NCBI RefSeq assembly: GCF_013409045.1
Contig: NZ_JACCBT010000001.1
Coordinates: 868,001 to 932,000 of the forward strand
Length of the DNA: 64,000 nt
Origin: Actinomadura citrea
Lineage (GTDB): Bacteria; Actinomycetota; Actinomycetes; Streptosporangiales; Streptosporangiaceae
Direction: 5' to 3'
This document shows, one piece after another, positions 1 through 8,911 of the stretch. The stretch's first letter is position 1. Every line of letters begins with the position of its first letter. The position numbers were made by a program, and so were the translations under genes. Under the pieces are notes generated by a model that worked only from the letters and a program-made list of their open reading frames with translations, was not told the DNA's origin and searched no databases.

Positions 1-1716
1 GATCGCCACCTGGGCGTTGTAGACGACCGGGGCCGTGGCGATGTGGGGGAAGCCGCCGCCGCCCGACTGGCGGTAGTTGTTGACGGCGACCACGAACTTC
101 TGGTCGCCGGCGACGGGCGTGCCGTCGTAGGCCAGGTCGGTGATGCGCGAGCCTTCGGGCTCGGCGATGTCGACGTTGTAGGTGACGCCGGAGAACTGGT
201 CGTAGTTGTAGTCGGGGCGGTTGTTCGCGTTCGTCCACGAGGCCGGGTCGACCGGGGCGCCGGGGTCGACCGGCTTGAAGTACTGGGCCGAGTACTCCAG
301 GTAGGCCTTGATCTGGGACCCCGTCAGGATGCTCGCCAGCAGCGTGTTGTCGTAGATGTAGAGGCCGGCGATGTCGCGGATCGTGACCTTGCCCGCCGGG
401 AAGGTCGCGGCGCGGCTGAAGGGCGCGGCGATCGAGACGACCGGCAGGGACGCGTTCTCGGTGCCCGCGACCGCCTCCTTGACCTTCGCGGTCTGCACCT
501 GGTGGACGTAGTCCAGGATCGCGGTGTCCTTCCAGCACGACTCCGCCGCCGACATCTCCTCGGTGGAGGAGGCGACCTCCTTGTTGACGTAGGCGACGAC
601 CGCGTCGTGCTGCTTCTTGACGAGCGTGACGAGCGCCGGGTCCTCCTCGACCGTGTTGCTGTTCACGGTCGTCGCGGACTTGCCGGTGACCTTCCAGCGG
701 CCCCGCTCGTGGACGAGGGTGAGGTCGAAGACCGACAGGCGCTGGCCCCAGCATTTCGGCTCGCTCATCACGACCGTCCGGCCGGTGGCCTTGTTGGTGA
801 CGAACCGCTCGGGTATCTCCAGGTGCGCGTGCCCGAACAGGATCGCGTCGATGCCCGGCACCTGTTCGGCGACCAGGGCGGCGGCGTTCTCGACGGGCAG
901 GGCGTCGCCGTAGGACGAGGTGCCGCTGTCGCCGGAGTGGGCGCTGACGACCACGACGTCGGCGCCCTTCGCGCGGATGACCGGCACCCAGCGCCGGGCC
1001 GTCTCCACCAGGTCCAGAAAGTCGAGCTTGCCAGAGACGTTGGCCTTGTCCCAGATCGCTACCCCCGGGTTGGTGAGGCCGAGCAGCCCGACGCGGATCG
1101 GCGGGAGGCCTCGCACCCGCATCGTCTTGATCATGTACGGCAGGTAGGCGGGGCGGCGGGTGCCCGCGTGGACGGCGTTGGCGGCGAGCACCGGCGCGTC
1201 CATCTGCTCGATCCACCGGTCCAGGAACGGGATGCCGTAGTTGAACTCGTGGTTGCCGAGGGCCACGGCGTCGTAGCCGACGGCGTTCATCTGCCGCGCC
1301 ATCGGGTGGATCCCGCCGGTCTTCGTGATCGGCTCGACGGAGGCGTAGTAGAAGCCGAGCGGGGTGCCCTGGATCGTGTCGCCCGCGTCGAAGAGCAGGG
1401 TGCGGTCGCGGCCGCGGTCGGCGCGGACCTGGTTCACCAGGCTGGAAATGCGCGCCAGCCCGACCACGTTGCCGCCGCTGTCGGTGTACTCGGCGTCCTT
1501 GTAGTAGTCCCAGTCGACGGCGTGGCTGTGCAGGTCGGACGTGCCCATGACGGTGATCGTCACGGAGCGGCCGCGGGGCGCGGCCTGCGCGGGACCGGGC
1601 CATCCGGCCACGGCGAGCGCGCTCGCGGCGGTGAGGCCGCCGAGGACCTGCCTGCGACTGACGTCCGGCACGCGGCACGAGCACCAGCGGGGCTCGGGTG
1701 CCTTCGGATTCTGCAT
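1..1716 (-). CDS. Tat-exported 5'-nucleotidase / metallophosphatase (3' end outside window)
   Basis: The visible 572 residues are a bifunctional metallophosphatase/5'-nucleotidase, which hydrolyses nucleoside monophosphates or 2',3'-cyclic nucleotides outside the membrane. The N-terminus has a twin-arginine signal (SRRQVLGG, residues 20-27) followed by an Ala-rich hydrophobic stretch. The calcineurin-like phosphoesterase domain follows, with TSDLHSH (59-65), [16 protein letters not shown] (about 155) and FGHAHLE as metal-binding motifs. The C-terminal 5'-nucleotidase domain begins near residue 350, with a substrate-site motif near [12 protein letters not shown]. Start is ATG with an upstream AAGGAA. 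The gene is cut by the left edge, so the C-terminus is missing; the family is usually 580-650 residues, so little is lost. It is divergent from the S1 protease. Confidence 0.93.
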   Translation of the reverse strand, partial: MQNPKAPEPRWCSCRVPDVSRRQVLGGLTAASALAVAGWPGPAQAAPRGRSVTITVMGTSDLHSHAVDWDYYKDAEYTDSGGNVVGLARISSLVNQVRADRGRDRTLLFDAGDTIQGTPLGFYYASVEPITKTGGIHPMARQMNAVGYDAVALGNHEFNYGIPFLDRWIEQMDAPVLAANAVHAGTRRPAYLPYMIKTMRVRGLPPIRVGLLGLTNPGVAIWDKANVSGKLDFLDLVETARRWVPVIRAKGADVVVVSAHSGDSGTSSYGDALPVENAAALVAEQVPGIDAILFGHAHLEIPERFVTNKATGRTVVMSEPKCWGQRLSVFDLTLVHERGRWKVTGKSATTVNSNTVEEDPALVTLVKKQHDAVVAYVNKEVASSTEEMSAAESCWKDTAILDYVHQVQTAKVKEAVAGTENASLPVVSIAAPFSRAATFPAGKVTIRDIAGLYIYDNTLLASILTGSQIKAYLEYSAQYFKPVDPGAPVDPASWTNANNRPDYNYDQFSGVTYNVDIAEPEGSRITDLAYDGTPVAGDQKFVVAVNNYRQSGGGGFPHIATAPVVYNAQVAI

Positions 1717-1850
1717 GACGCTCTCGTTCCTTCGGCGGAGGGGACGGCAGAACGATAGAGGCGCAGCTCACGATCGCTTTCGGCGAGATTCTCCGATCCT
1801 TGGGCGGATTCGTTGGCAGTCCTTGTGCAGCACCCCTGACCTGGGGCTGT

Positions 1851-1920
1851 TTGATCTTGTGCCGCGGACCTGCGGACACCGGTCGGCCGCGGCCGGTAGC
1901 GTCCCTCGGGCCAAGATCAA
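1851..1920. repeat. Inverted repeat pair TTGATCTTG / CAAGATCAA
   Basis: A perfect 9-bp inverted repeat (1851-1859 and 1912-1920) lies 52 bp apart in the divergent region between the nucleotidase and the protease. The similarity extends to 11 of 13 bases. It could be a paired operator or the base of a leader structure for the protease; the sequence alone does not decide. Confidence 0.4.
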
Positions 1921-1941
1921 CTCGACCGATCGGAGCTGTCC

Positions 1942-2838
1942 TTGCGGACGCGCGACAGGAAGACGACGGGAACGTGGCGGAGGCTCGCCGGCGCGGTGGT
2001 GCTGGCAGGCGGGACGGTTCTGGCGAGCGGGGCGGTCGCCGGCCTCGGGGCCGCGGCGCACGCCGACGAGCCGCCGCCCACGCCGAAGATCATCGGTGGG
2101 ACGCCGGCCGACCAGGCCTACCCGTTCATGGCCTCCTTGGAGTACGAGCGGAACGGCAACCCCGACTCGCACCGCTGCGGTGGCGGGCTGATCGACGGGG
2201 AGTGGGTGGTCACCGCCGCCCACTGCGTGACCCAGGCGGGCCAGAACGGGGCGCCCTACTCGGTGATGGACCCGGGGCTGTTCCACGTGCGGGTCGGGTC
2301 CAACGACCGGACGCAGGGCGGCACCGTCGCCAAGCTCAAGGGGATCGTCGTCCACCCTGGCTACCAGTACCTGGACGACCGTTCCGAGGGGAAGGACATC
2401 GCGCTCCTGCACCTCGACACCGCGGTGCCGCAGACGCCCGTCCGGCAGGCCACGACCATTCCCGCGCCGGGGACGCCGGTCCGGCAGATCGGCTGGGGAT
2501 ACACCTCGACGAGTGACGACGACCCGAGTCGGCTTCCCGCGCAGTTGCAGCAGCTCGACACGAAGGTGATCTCGCCGACCACCCTGAAGTGCCAGGTGGA
2601 CGCGAACGGCGACGACGCGTGGGGCTACCGCGACCACGACATCTGCACCGACAACCCCGAGGGCGTCCGCGGTCCCTGCGGCGGCGACTCCGGCTCGCCG
2701 CTGCTGATCAAGGTGAGGGGCCGCTGGGTCATCACCGGGGTCGACTCCCGCGGCGTCGGCGACGTCTGCGGCGAGACGCCCGACATCTACACGAGCGTCG
2801 GCCACTACCACCGCTGGATCGCCGGCGTCATCGGCTGA
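1942..2838 (+). CDS. Secreted chymotrypsin-family (S1A) serine protease
   Basis: A 298-residue secreted serine protease. It has a basic N-terminus, a hydrophobic signal segment (about 15-40, ending AHA) and a short pro-region before the mature N-terminus IIGG (50-53). The catalytic triad is visible: His94 in TAAHC, Asp152 in DIALLHL and Ser250 in GGDSGSP. The residue six before the catalytic serine, which sets S1 specificity, is Gly244 rather than Asp, so trypsin-like Arg/Lys cleavage is not expected. Start is TTG with GGAG six bases upstream. It stands alone, followed by a strong hairpin terminator. Likely role is extracellular proteolysis. Confidence 0.92.
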   Translation: MRTRDRKTTGTWRRLAGAVVLAGGTVLASGAVAGLGAAAHADEPPPTPKIIGGTPADQAYPFMASLEYERNGNPDSHRCGGGLIDGEWVVTAAHCVTQAGQNGAPYSVMDPGLFHVRVGSNDRTQGGTVAKLKGIVVHPGYQYLDDRSEGKDIALLHLDTAVPQTPVRQATTIPAPGTPVRQIGWGYTSTSDDDPSRLPAQLQQLDTKVISPTTLKCQVDANGDDAWGYRDHDICTDNPEGVRGPCGGDSGSPLLIKVRGRWVITGVDSRGVGDVCGETPDIYTSVGHYHRWIAGVIG

Positions 2839-2851
2839 TCCCGTCCCGCGC

Positions 2852-2886
2852 GAACGCCCGGTCAGGCCATGCCCGACCGGGCGTTC
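2852..2886 (+). terminator. Hairpin terminator after S1 protease
   Basis: A perfect 12-bp stem (2852-2863 with 2875-2886) with an 11-nt loop begins 14 bases after the protease stop codon. There is no long U-tract, as is common for actinobacterial terminators. Confidence 0.75.
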
Positions 2887-3142
2887 CGTCATATCGGGGG
2901 TACGTCGCCTACCGGGACGTGTGTCCGAAACCCGACCGCCACGATGGTGTGGCCTGCGTCACAGTGGTGACCCGACGTCTCAGTAGCTCACCGCTTGAAC
3001 ATCTTTGTGGCCTTTAAGTCAGTATTGCCGTATTTAGCGTTTCGTGTTCCTCTATTTAAGGCAATGTCTGATTGCGGACCACCGCTGGCCGTTTCCGCGC
3101 CGCCGTCCGCCCGCCCGCCGTCGAGCCGCCCATCGAAACCGC

Positions 3143-3187
3143 CCAGCCACCGAGCCGCCAGCCACCGAGCCGCCAGCCATCGAGCCG
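3143..3187 (+). repeat. Three tandem 15-bp repeats in leader region
   Basis: Two identical copies of CCAGCCACCGAGCCG (3143-3157, 3158-3172) are followed by one copy with a single change (3173-3187). The unit length is a multiple of three, so upstream frames stay open, but the array ends before the GGAGG that serves the ligase. It is most likely untranslated leader. Confidence 0.8.
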
Positions 3188-3218
3188 CCCACGCCACGCA
3201 GCGACAGCGGAGGTCCGG

Positions 3219-4811
3219 ATGCGCAAGGAGACGCTGGAGAGCTTCGTCCTCGGGGACGTCCTCCGGTCACAGGCGCAGGTTCACCGAAGACAGACGTTCC
3301 TCAGATTCCGCGACGGAGAGATCAGCTACGGCGAGGTGGACACCGCCGCCGACCGGCTGGCCCGCGCGTTCTCCGCCGCCGGCATCGCCCGCGGCGACCA
3401 CGTCGGCGTGATGTTGCCCAACTGCGCCGACTTCGTCCATGTCATCTTCGCGCTGGCGCGGCTGGGCGCGGTCGCCGTGCCGATCAACATCGCCTACCGG
3501 GGCGAACTGCTCCGGCACGTCCTGGACAGCTCCGACTCCCGCTGGCTGGTCGTCGACGGCCCGTACGCCGAGCGGCTCGTCGAGATCGCCGACCGCCTGC
3601 CCACCCTGGAACGGGTCGTCGTGCGGGACGCCGCCGCGGCCGGGGTGCTGCTCGACCGGCTCGGCAAGCCCGCCCGGGAGATGTCCGCGCTCCCGGCCGA
3701 CGGGTCCGGGCCGGTGGACGCCGGGGTCGGCTTCGCCGACATGCAGGCGATCATGTACACGTCCGGTACGACCGGGCCTTCCAAGGGCGCGATGGTCCCG
3801 CACGCGCTCGCGCTGACCTGCGCCTACGACTCGCTGGACTTCCTGGACCGCTGGGGCAAGACGGTCTACTGCCCGCTGCCGCTGTTCCACGCCGCCGCGC
3901 TCTGGGACGGCATGCTCTCGGCCCTGCTCGGCGGCGGCTCCATCGCGATCGTCGAACGGTTCAGCGCGTCGAGGTTCTGGGACGACGTGCGCCGCTTCGA
4001 CGCGCAGGTGTGCATGAGCGTGTTCTCGATGATCCCCATCCTGCTGAACCGCCCGCCGACGTCCCGCGACCGCGACCACCGGCTGGAGACGTTCTACATG
4101 GGCAAGTCCAACCTGGACGAGCCGCTGCGGGAGCGGTTCGGCGTCCGGTCGGTGGAGACCTACACCAGCACCGAGGCGGGCATCGCGACCGGCAGCCCGT
4201 ACGGGGAGTGGCGGCTCGGCTCGTGCGGGCAGGCGCACGAGGAGCGGTTCCAGGTGGCCGTCGTGGACGAGTGCGACCGCGAGGTCGGGCCGGGGGAGCC
4301 GGGCGAGCTGGTGCTGCGGCCGAAGCAGCCGTTCGTCCTCACCACCGGCTACTACGGCAACTGGGAGGCCACGACCCGCTGCTTCCGCAACATGTGGTTC
4401 CACACCGGAGATCGGGTGTGGCGCGACGACGACGGGTATTTCTACTTCCTCGACCGGATGAAGGACGCGATCCGCAGGCGGGGGGAGAACATCTCGGCGT
4501 TCGACCTGGAGACCGAGATCAACCGGCATCCGGCGGTACTGGAGTGCGCCGCGATCGGCGTGCCCTCGGAACTGGAGGACGAGGACATCAAGGTGTCGGT
4601 CGTGGTGCAACCGGACACCGGGCTCGACCCGGAGGAGCTGGTGGCCTACTGCGAGGAGCGGCTGCCGCGCTCGATGGTGCCGCGCTACGTCGAGTTCATC
4701 GACGCGCTGCCGCGCACCCCGACGGACAAGGTCGCCAAGTACCGGCTGCGCGCGCAGGGCGACGGCGGGATCACCCCGACCACCTGGGACCGGGAGGCGA
4801 GCAGCCCGTGA
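3219..4811 (+). CDS. Acyl-CoA ligase (AMP-forming)
   Basis: A 530-residue ANL-superfamily acyl-CoA synthetase that activates a carboxylic acid to its CoA thioester via an acyl-adenylate. The P-loop-like YTSGTTGPSKG sits at about residue 180, the YTSTEAG motif at about 310, the adenylate-binding HTGDRVWRDDDGY near 395, and the C-terminal lysine in PTDKVAKY near 503. The closest general type is the CaiC/FadD-like group; the substrate is unknown. The start is ATG 3219 with GGAGG at 3209-3213; an in-frame ATG at 3072 would add 49 Pro/Arg-rich residues encoded by the repeat array and is unlikely. It opens an operon and overlaps the next gene by GTGA, which implies translational coupling. Confidence 0.9.
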   Translation: MRKETLESFVLGDVLRSQAQVHRRQTFLRFRDGEISYGEVDTAADRLARAFSAAGIARGDHVGVMLPNCADFVHVIFALARLGAVAVPINIAYRGELLRHVLDSSDSRWLVVDGPYAERLVEIADRLPTLERVVVRDAAAAGVLLDRLGKPAREMSALPADGSGPVDAGVGFADMQAIMYTSGTTGPSKGAMVPHALALTCAYDSLDFLDRWGKTVYCPLPLFHAAALWDGMLSALLGGGSIAIVERFSASRFWDDVRRFDAQVCMSVFSMIPILLNRPPTSRDRDHRLETFYMGKSNLDEPLRERFGVRSVETYTSTEAGIATGSPYGEWRLGSCGQAHEERFQVAVVDECDREVGPGEPGELVLRPKQPFVLTTGYYGNWEATTRCFRNMWFHTGDRVWRDDDGYFYFLDRMKDAIRRRGENISAFDLETEINRHPAVLECAAIGVPSELEDEDIKVSVVVQPDTGLDPEELVAYCEERLPRSMVPRYVEFIDALPRTPTDKVAKYRLRAQGDGGITPTTWDREASSP

Positions 4812-6040
4812 ACTGGGACGACACACCGGAGCAGGCCGCCTTCCGCGAGGAGGTCCGGGCCTTCGTCAAGGAGCGGTTCCCCGCGTCCTACCGTCCGGCG
4901 GGGGACGAGGAGCAGAGCCTCGAACCCGAGGACGTCGCCGGCTACAACTGGCCGGTCGACCGGGTCGCGGACGACCCCGAGCGACGTGAGGGCGCGCGGG
5001 CGTGGGCGGCGGCGCTGGCCGAGCGCGGCTGGATCGCGCCGCACTGGCCGCGGGAGTACGGCGGCGCGGGCCTGTCCGCGCTGGAGGAGTTCGTCCTGCA
5101 CGAGGAGATGATGCGGGCCCGGGTGCCGACCGTGAACGGCATCGGCGCGTTCCTCCTCGGCCCGACCCTGCTGGTCCACGGCACCGACGAGCAGAAGGCC
5201 GTCCACCTGCCGCCGATCGCGGCGGGCGAGGCGACGTGGGCGCAGGGCTTCTCCGAGCCGGAGTCCGGCTCCGACCTGGCCTCGCTGCGCACCCGCGCCG
5301 TCCGGGACGGGGACGAGTACGTCGTGGACGGCCAGAAGGTGTGGACGTCCCTCGGCCAGTACGCCGACTGGCTGTTCGTGCTCGTCCGCACCGACCCGTC
5401 CGCCGAGCGTCCCCATCGCGGCATCACGTTCCTGCTCGTCGAGGCGGACGCGCCCGGGGTGACGATCCGCCCCATCACCGACATCCGCGGCACCGCTCCG
5501 TTCTGCGAGATCTTCTTCGAGGGCGTCCGGGTGCCGGTGGCGAACCGCGTCGGCGAGGAGAACCGCGGCTGGTACGTGGCGATGTCCGCGCTCGGCTTCG
5601 AGCGGGCCGGGATCGGCGCCACCATCAAGTACGAGCAGGCCCTCGCCGAGCTGGTGGCCCATCTCAGGTCGCCGGAGGGGGAGCGGCACGCCCGGCGCGG
5701 CCCCGCGCTGCGGCAGGAGATCGCGCGCCGGCGGACCGAGATCGCCGTCCTGTACAACCTGGCCCGCTACACCGTGTCGCGGCAGGCGGCGGGCGACGAG
5801 CCCGGCTTCGAGGCGTCCGTCAACCAGCTGTTCGGGGCCGAGCTGCACCAGCGGCTCGCGCGGACGGGCGCGCTGGCGTTCGGGCGGTCCGCCGCCCTGT
5901 GGGAGCGCGAGGGGGCGCCCCTCGACGCGGTGTTCACCCACATGCGCCGGGACTCGGTCGCGTCCACCTTCCTCGGCGGCACCACCGAGATCCAGCGCAA
6001 CGTCATCGCCACCCGGGGCCTGAACCTGCCCCGCGGCTGA
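4808..6040 (+). CDS. Acyl-CoA dehydrogenase, long subunit
   Basis: A 410-residue flavin acyl-CoA dehydrogenase that would introduce an alpha-beta double bond into the acyl-CoA made by the upstream ligase. FAD-binding motifs include GFSEPESGSDL and KVWTSLGQYADW. The C-terminal helix reads FLGGTTEIQRN (388-398): the Glu that acts as catalytic base in medium-chain enzymes (YEGT) is Gly here, as in many actinobacterial FadE proteins that carry the base elsewhere or in a partner subunit. A second, shorter dehydrogenase lies in the same operon, so an alpha2beta2 enzyme like the FadE28-FadE29 type is possible. GTG start overlaps the ligase stop. Confidence 0.9.
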   Translation: MNWDDTPEQAAFREEVRAFVKERFPASYRPAGDEEQSLEPEDVAGYNWPVDRVADDPERREGARAWAAALAERGWIAPHWPREYGGAGLSALEEFVLHEEMMRARVPTVNGIGAFLLGPTLLVHGTDEQKAVHLPPIAAGEATWAQGFSEPESGSDLASLRTRAVRDGDEYVVDGQKVWTSLGQYADWLFVLVRTDPSAERPHRGITFLLVEADAPGVTIRPITDIRGTAPFCEIFFEGVRVPVANRVGEENRGWYVAMSALGFERAGIGATIKYEQALAELVAHLRSPEGERHARRGPALRQEIARRRTEIAVLYNLARYTVSRQAAGDEPGFEASVNQLFGAELHQRLARTGALAFGRSAALWEREGAPLDAVFTHMRRDSVASTFLGGTTEIQRNVIATRGLNLPRG

Positions 6041-6064
6041 CCAACACGGGAGGAGCGCACGAAC

Positions 6065-6823
6065 ATGCCCGACGAGAACGCCTACGAGACGGTCGACCTG
6101 CGGATCGAGGAGCGGGTCGCCTGGCTGACGCTGAACCGGCCGGACAAGCTCAACGCGCTGACGCCCACCACGATGACGGAGCTGCGCGACATCTTCACCC
6201 GCGTGGACGACGACGAGGACGTCTGCGTGGTGGTGCTGCGCGGCGCGGGCGAGCGCGCGTTCTGCGCCGGCATGGACCTGTCCTGGTCGGAGAAGCTGAC
6301 CCCGCGTGAGCGGATCGAGCAGGGCCGGCTCGGCGAGAAGACGTTCGCGATGATGGAGCGGCTGTCCGTCCCGGTGATCGCCGCCGTGCACGGGTACGCG
6401 GTCGGCGGCGGCCTGGAGCTGGCGCTCGCGGCGGACTTCATCATCGCCTCCGACAACGCCAAGATGGGGCTCGTCGAGATCACGTTGTCGGCGCGTCCCC
6501 CGTACCGCCCGAAGATGACCGAGGACGGCGACCCCGACCAGCCCGAGTTCGGCGGGTCGGCGCCCGGCTGGGGCGGCGTGAAGCGGCTGCCGGAACGGAT
6601 CGGCAAGGCCCGCGCCAAGGAGCTGCTGTTCACCGGCGCCCGCATCGACGCCGAGCGGGCGCTGCGCCTCGGCCTGGTCAACGACGTGTATCCGGCGGAG
6701 GAGTTCGACAAGCGGATCGGAGAGCTGGCCGAGCGGATCGCGGCGATGAACCGCTACAACCTGCGGCTCGTCAAGGAACTCGTCACCTACGGCTACGACT
6801 GGATCGAACCCCACCCGAGCTAG
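6065..6823 (+). CDS. Enoyl-CoA hydratase/isomerase (crotonase fold)
   Basis: A 252-residue crotonase family protein, expected to hydrate the enoyl-CoA formed by the neighbouring dehydrogenases. The oxyanion-hole segments are ERAFCAGMDLSW and HGYAVGGGLELA. Both catalytic glutamates of true hydratases are present at Glu118 and Glu138 (MGLVEITL). An extra loop rich in Pro and charged residues (about 142-168) sits between Glu138 and the GGVKRLPERIG helix; it is longer than in housekeeping hydratases and may shape the acyl pocket. ATG start follows GGGAGGAGCG. Confidence 0.9.
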   Translation: MPDENAYETVDLRIEERVAWLTLNRPDKLNALTPTTMTELRDIFTRVDDDEDVCVVVLRGAGERAFCAGMDLSWSEKLTPRERIEQGRLGEKTFAMMERLSVPVIAAVHGYAVGGGLELALAADFIIASDNAKMGLVEITLSARPPYRPKMTEDGDPDQPEFGGSAPGWGGVKRLPERIGKARAKELLFTGARIDAERALRLGLVNDVYPAEEFDKRIGELAERIAAMNRYNLRLVKELVTYGYDWIEPHPS

Positions 6824-6831
6824 GAGGACCC

Positions 6832-7779
6832 GTGCAGATCTACCGCATCGATCATGTCGCGCAGGTGACCCCCGACCTCGACACGCAGGTCGCCCTGCTG
6901 GAGGGGCTGTTCGGGTTCCGGCGCGTCCGGAGCTGGGACAACCCGGACGAGGGCGTGCGCGGCGCCCGGCTGGATATCCCGGGAGGCCGCGGGCAGGCGT
7001 GGGAGGTGGTCGCGCCCGCCGGAGACGGCGCGTCGCTGCAGACCTGGCTCGACGAGCACAACGGGCGCCCGGGCCTGCACCACGTCGGCGCCGAGGTGCC
7101 CGACCTGGAGGCCGTCCGCGCGGAACTCGAAGTGCGCGCCATCAAGCCGACCGACTGGGCGTGGGGACGCTGGCTGGAGGCGTCGCTGAGCCCGCCCGAG
7201 CACGGCCCCGGCGTGCTGTGGCGGCTCCGCGGGCCGGGCGGCCTGGACATGTGCGGCGACACCGCCGCCTCGGTCACCGAGCCGTCCGGGCCGTCCGAAC
7301 CGGACGGCCCGTCGCTCGGCGTCGTGGCGCTCGACCACATCTGCCAGGCCTTCCACGACCGGGACGTCCTCGCCCGCTGGTACCGCGACCTCGCCGGTTT
7401 CGTCCAGGTCTGGCGGACGGCGGACGAGGAGCACCCCGACATGGCCGACCTCGTCCTGAACATCCCCGGCTCGACGATCTGCTGGGAAGTGATCATGCCG
7501 CGCGGGGAGGACTCGTTCATCGACCGCTTCCTGGAGCGCGGCGGCCCGGGCGCCCACCACGTCACCTTCGAGGTGGCCGACTGGGACGCGGCCCTGGCGG
7601 CCTGCGACCACCACGGCGTCCCCACCTTCGACGACGAGGAGGGCGTCACCGACGGCGCCGCCTGGAAGCACACGTTCGTCCACCCGAAGCACACCGGCGG
7701 CATCCTCGTCCAGCTGTTCTGGGAGGAGCGGCCGGGCGTGTGGGTCCGCTCGGACAAGGTGCCGCCGCCATGGACCTGA
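6832..7779 (+). CDS. Double VOC-domain (glyoxalase/dioxygenase-like) protein
   Basis: A 315-residue protein with two vicinal-oxygen-chelate domains in tandem (about 3-145 and 165-305). Candidate metal ligands are His8 (IDHVAQV), the first-domain LHHVGAEV, LDHICQAF at the start of domain two and HHVTFEVADWD. The family covers extradiol dioxygenases, methylmalonyl-CoA epimerase-like isomerases and glyoxalases, so the reaction cannot be named. Placement inside a CoA-thioester operon favours an epimerase or isomerase on an acyl-CoA, or ring cleavage of an aromatic intermediate. GTG start has AGGAGG directly upstream. The 3' end overlaps the next gene by 10 bases. Confidence 0.78.
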   Translation: MQIYRIDHVAQVTPDLDTQVALLEGLFGFRRVRSWDNPDEGVRGARLDIPGGRGQAWEVVAPAGDGASLQTWLDEHNGRPGLHHVGAEVPDLEAVRAELEVRAIKPTDWAWGRWLEASLSPPEHGPGVLWRLRGPGGLDMCGDTAASVTEPSGPSEPDGPSLGVVALDHICQAFHDRDVLARWYRDLAGFVQVWRTADEEHPDMADLVLNIPGSTICWEVIMPRGEDSFIDRFLERGGPGAHHVTFEVADWDAALAACDHHGVPTFDDEEGVTDGAAWKHTFVHPKHTGGILVQLFWEERPGVWVRSDKVPPPWT

Positions 7780-8852
7780 GCCTGACCGAGGACCAGGAGC
7801 TGATCGCCGCCACGGCCCGCGAACTCCTGGAGTCCAAGGCCGCGGCGGCGGGCGCGCGGGCCCTCGGCGGCGACCCGGCCGGGTACTCGGCGCCGCTCTG
7901 GAAGGAGATGGTCGAGCTCGGCTGGACGGGCCTCGCCTTCCCTGAGGAGCACGGCGGCGTGGGCGGCGACTTCCTGGACGTCTGCCTGCTGTTCGAGCAA
8001 CTGGGGTACGCGCAGGTCCCGAGCCCGCTGCTGGCCTCGGTCGCCTGCTGCGGCATGCCGGTCGCGCGGTTCGGGACGTCCGCCCAGAAGGAGCGCTGGC
8101 TGAACGCCATCTCGGACGGCCAGATCGTGACCGCCGCGCCCCTCCCGTGGGACCGCCCAGGGGAGGGGCCGGTCGCGACACGCTCCGACTCCGGTCACGT
8201 CCTGGACGGCACGGCCACGTTCGTCCCGTTCGCCGCGTCCGCCGAGCACATCCTCCTGGCGGCGCGCCTGGACGGCGAGCCGCACGCCTTCTGGGTGGAC
8301 GCCGCGGACGTCACCCTGAAACCGCTCGGAACGATCGGCCACGACCGTCCCTGCCACGCCGAACTGGACGGCCTGTGGGTCCCCGGCGAAGCCGCCCTGG
8401 GCGCGGACGCCGCCGCCGCGATCTCCCTGTTCGGCGCGGCCGCCACCTGCGCCGAGATGGTCGGAGCCGCGCAACACGTCCTGGACATGACGGTCCAGTA
8501 CGCCACAGAACGCGAGCAGTTCGGCCGTGCCGTCGGTTCGTTCCAGGCCGTCCAGCACCACTGCGCGAACATGGCCATCGACGTCCTGGGCTCCCGCTTC
8601 ACCGCCTACGAGGCCATCTGGCTCCTGTCGGTGAACCGCGACGCGGAGCAGCAGGTGGCGATGGCCAAGGCATGGGTGAGCGAGGCGTACGAACGAGTGT
8701 GCGCCCTGGGCCACCAGGTACACGGCGCCATCGGCTTCACCCAGGAGCACGACCTGCACCTGTTCTCCGAACACGCACTGGCGGCGTCCCTGGCCTTCGG
8801 CGACGCAGACCTTCACCTGGACCAGCTGGCCACCGCCCTCGACCTCCCCTGA
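7770..8852 (+). CDS. Acyl-CoA dehydrogenase, short subunit
   Basis: A 360-residue acyl-CoA dehydrogenase-like protein, shorter than the 380-400 typical of homotetrameric enzymes. The N-terminal helical domain (LTEDQELIAATARELL; FPEEHGGVGG) and the C-terminal helical domain (ATEREQFGRAVGSFQAVQH; HQVHGAIGFTQEHDLHL) are intact, but the middle beta domain is degenerate and the FAD motif seen in the partner is lost (TAAPLPWD in its place). This pattern matches the partner subunit of heteromeric FadE enzymes of steroid and side-chain catabolism. ATG start lies inside the end of the VOC gene. It is the last gene of the operon before a 15-bp-stem terminator. Confidence 0.85.
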   Translation: MDLSLTEDQELIAATARELLESKAAAAGARALGGDPAGYSAPLWKEMVELGWTGLAFPEEHGGVGGDFLDVCLLFEQLGYAQVPSPLLASVACCGMPVARFGTSAQKERWLNAISDGQIVTAAPLPWDRPGEGPVATRSDSGHVLDGTATFVPFAASAEHILLAARLDGEPHAFWVDAADVTLKPLGTIGHDRPCHAELDGLWVPGEAALGADAAAAISLFGAAATCAEMVGAAQHVLDMTVQYATEREQFGRAVGSFQAVQHHCANMAIDVLGSRFTAYEAIWLLSVNRDAEQQVAMAKAWVSEAYERVCALGHQVHGAIGFTQEHDLHLFSEHALAASLAFGDADLHLDQLATALDLP

Positions 8853-8860
8853 CCGCGAAC

Positions 8861-8894
8861 CTGATGCCCGCCGGGCCGACCCGGCGGGCATCAG
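8861..8894 (+). terminator. Strong hairpin terminator of CoA operon
   Basis: A perfect 15-bp stem (8861-8875 with 8880-8894) closes on a CCGA loop nine bases after the dehydrogenase stop. The next gene is convergent, so the hairpin may work in both directions. Confidence 0.85.
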
Positions 8895-8911
8895 CTCGCG
8901 CGCCGTGACCC

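Larger units (their letters stand above)
2839..3218 (+). promoter_or_regulatory. 380-bp intergenic region upstream of CoA-catabolic operon
   Basis: This gap holds the protease terminator, a small inverted repeat GTCAC-N4-GTGAC (2958-2971), an AT-rich tract (about 2990-3070, far below local GC) that probably carries the operon promoter, and the 15-bp tandem repeat at 3143-3187. I could not assign clear -35/-10 boxes. The ribosome binding site GGAGG at 3209-3213 fixes the ligase start. Confidence 0.5.

Noticed and set aside
43..1758. 571-codon plus-strand frame at the left end
   Set aside because: The minus strand encodes a 5'-nucleotidase with all metal motifs; the plus frame is its shadow.
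3143..3187. Repeats as a CRISPR array
   Set aside because: Units are directly adjacent with no spacers and are only 15 bp.
3072..3218. N-terminal extension of the acyl-CoA ligase encoded by the repeat array
   Set aside because: GGAGG five bases before ATG 3219 and the start of family similarity both favour the shorter protein; the extension is low-complexity Pro/Arg.
4685..6814. Open frame of 709 codons on the minus strand
   Set aside because: It lies opposite two clearly homologous genes (acyl-CoA dehydrogenase and crotonase) and has the low-information Arg/Gly/Val composition expected of antisense frames in GC-rich DNA.
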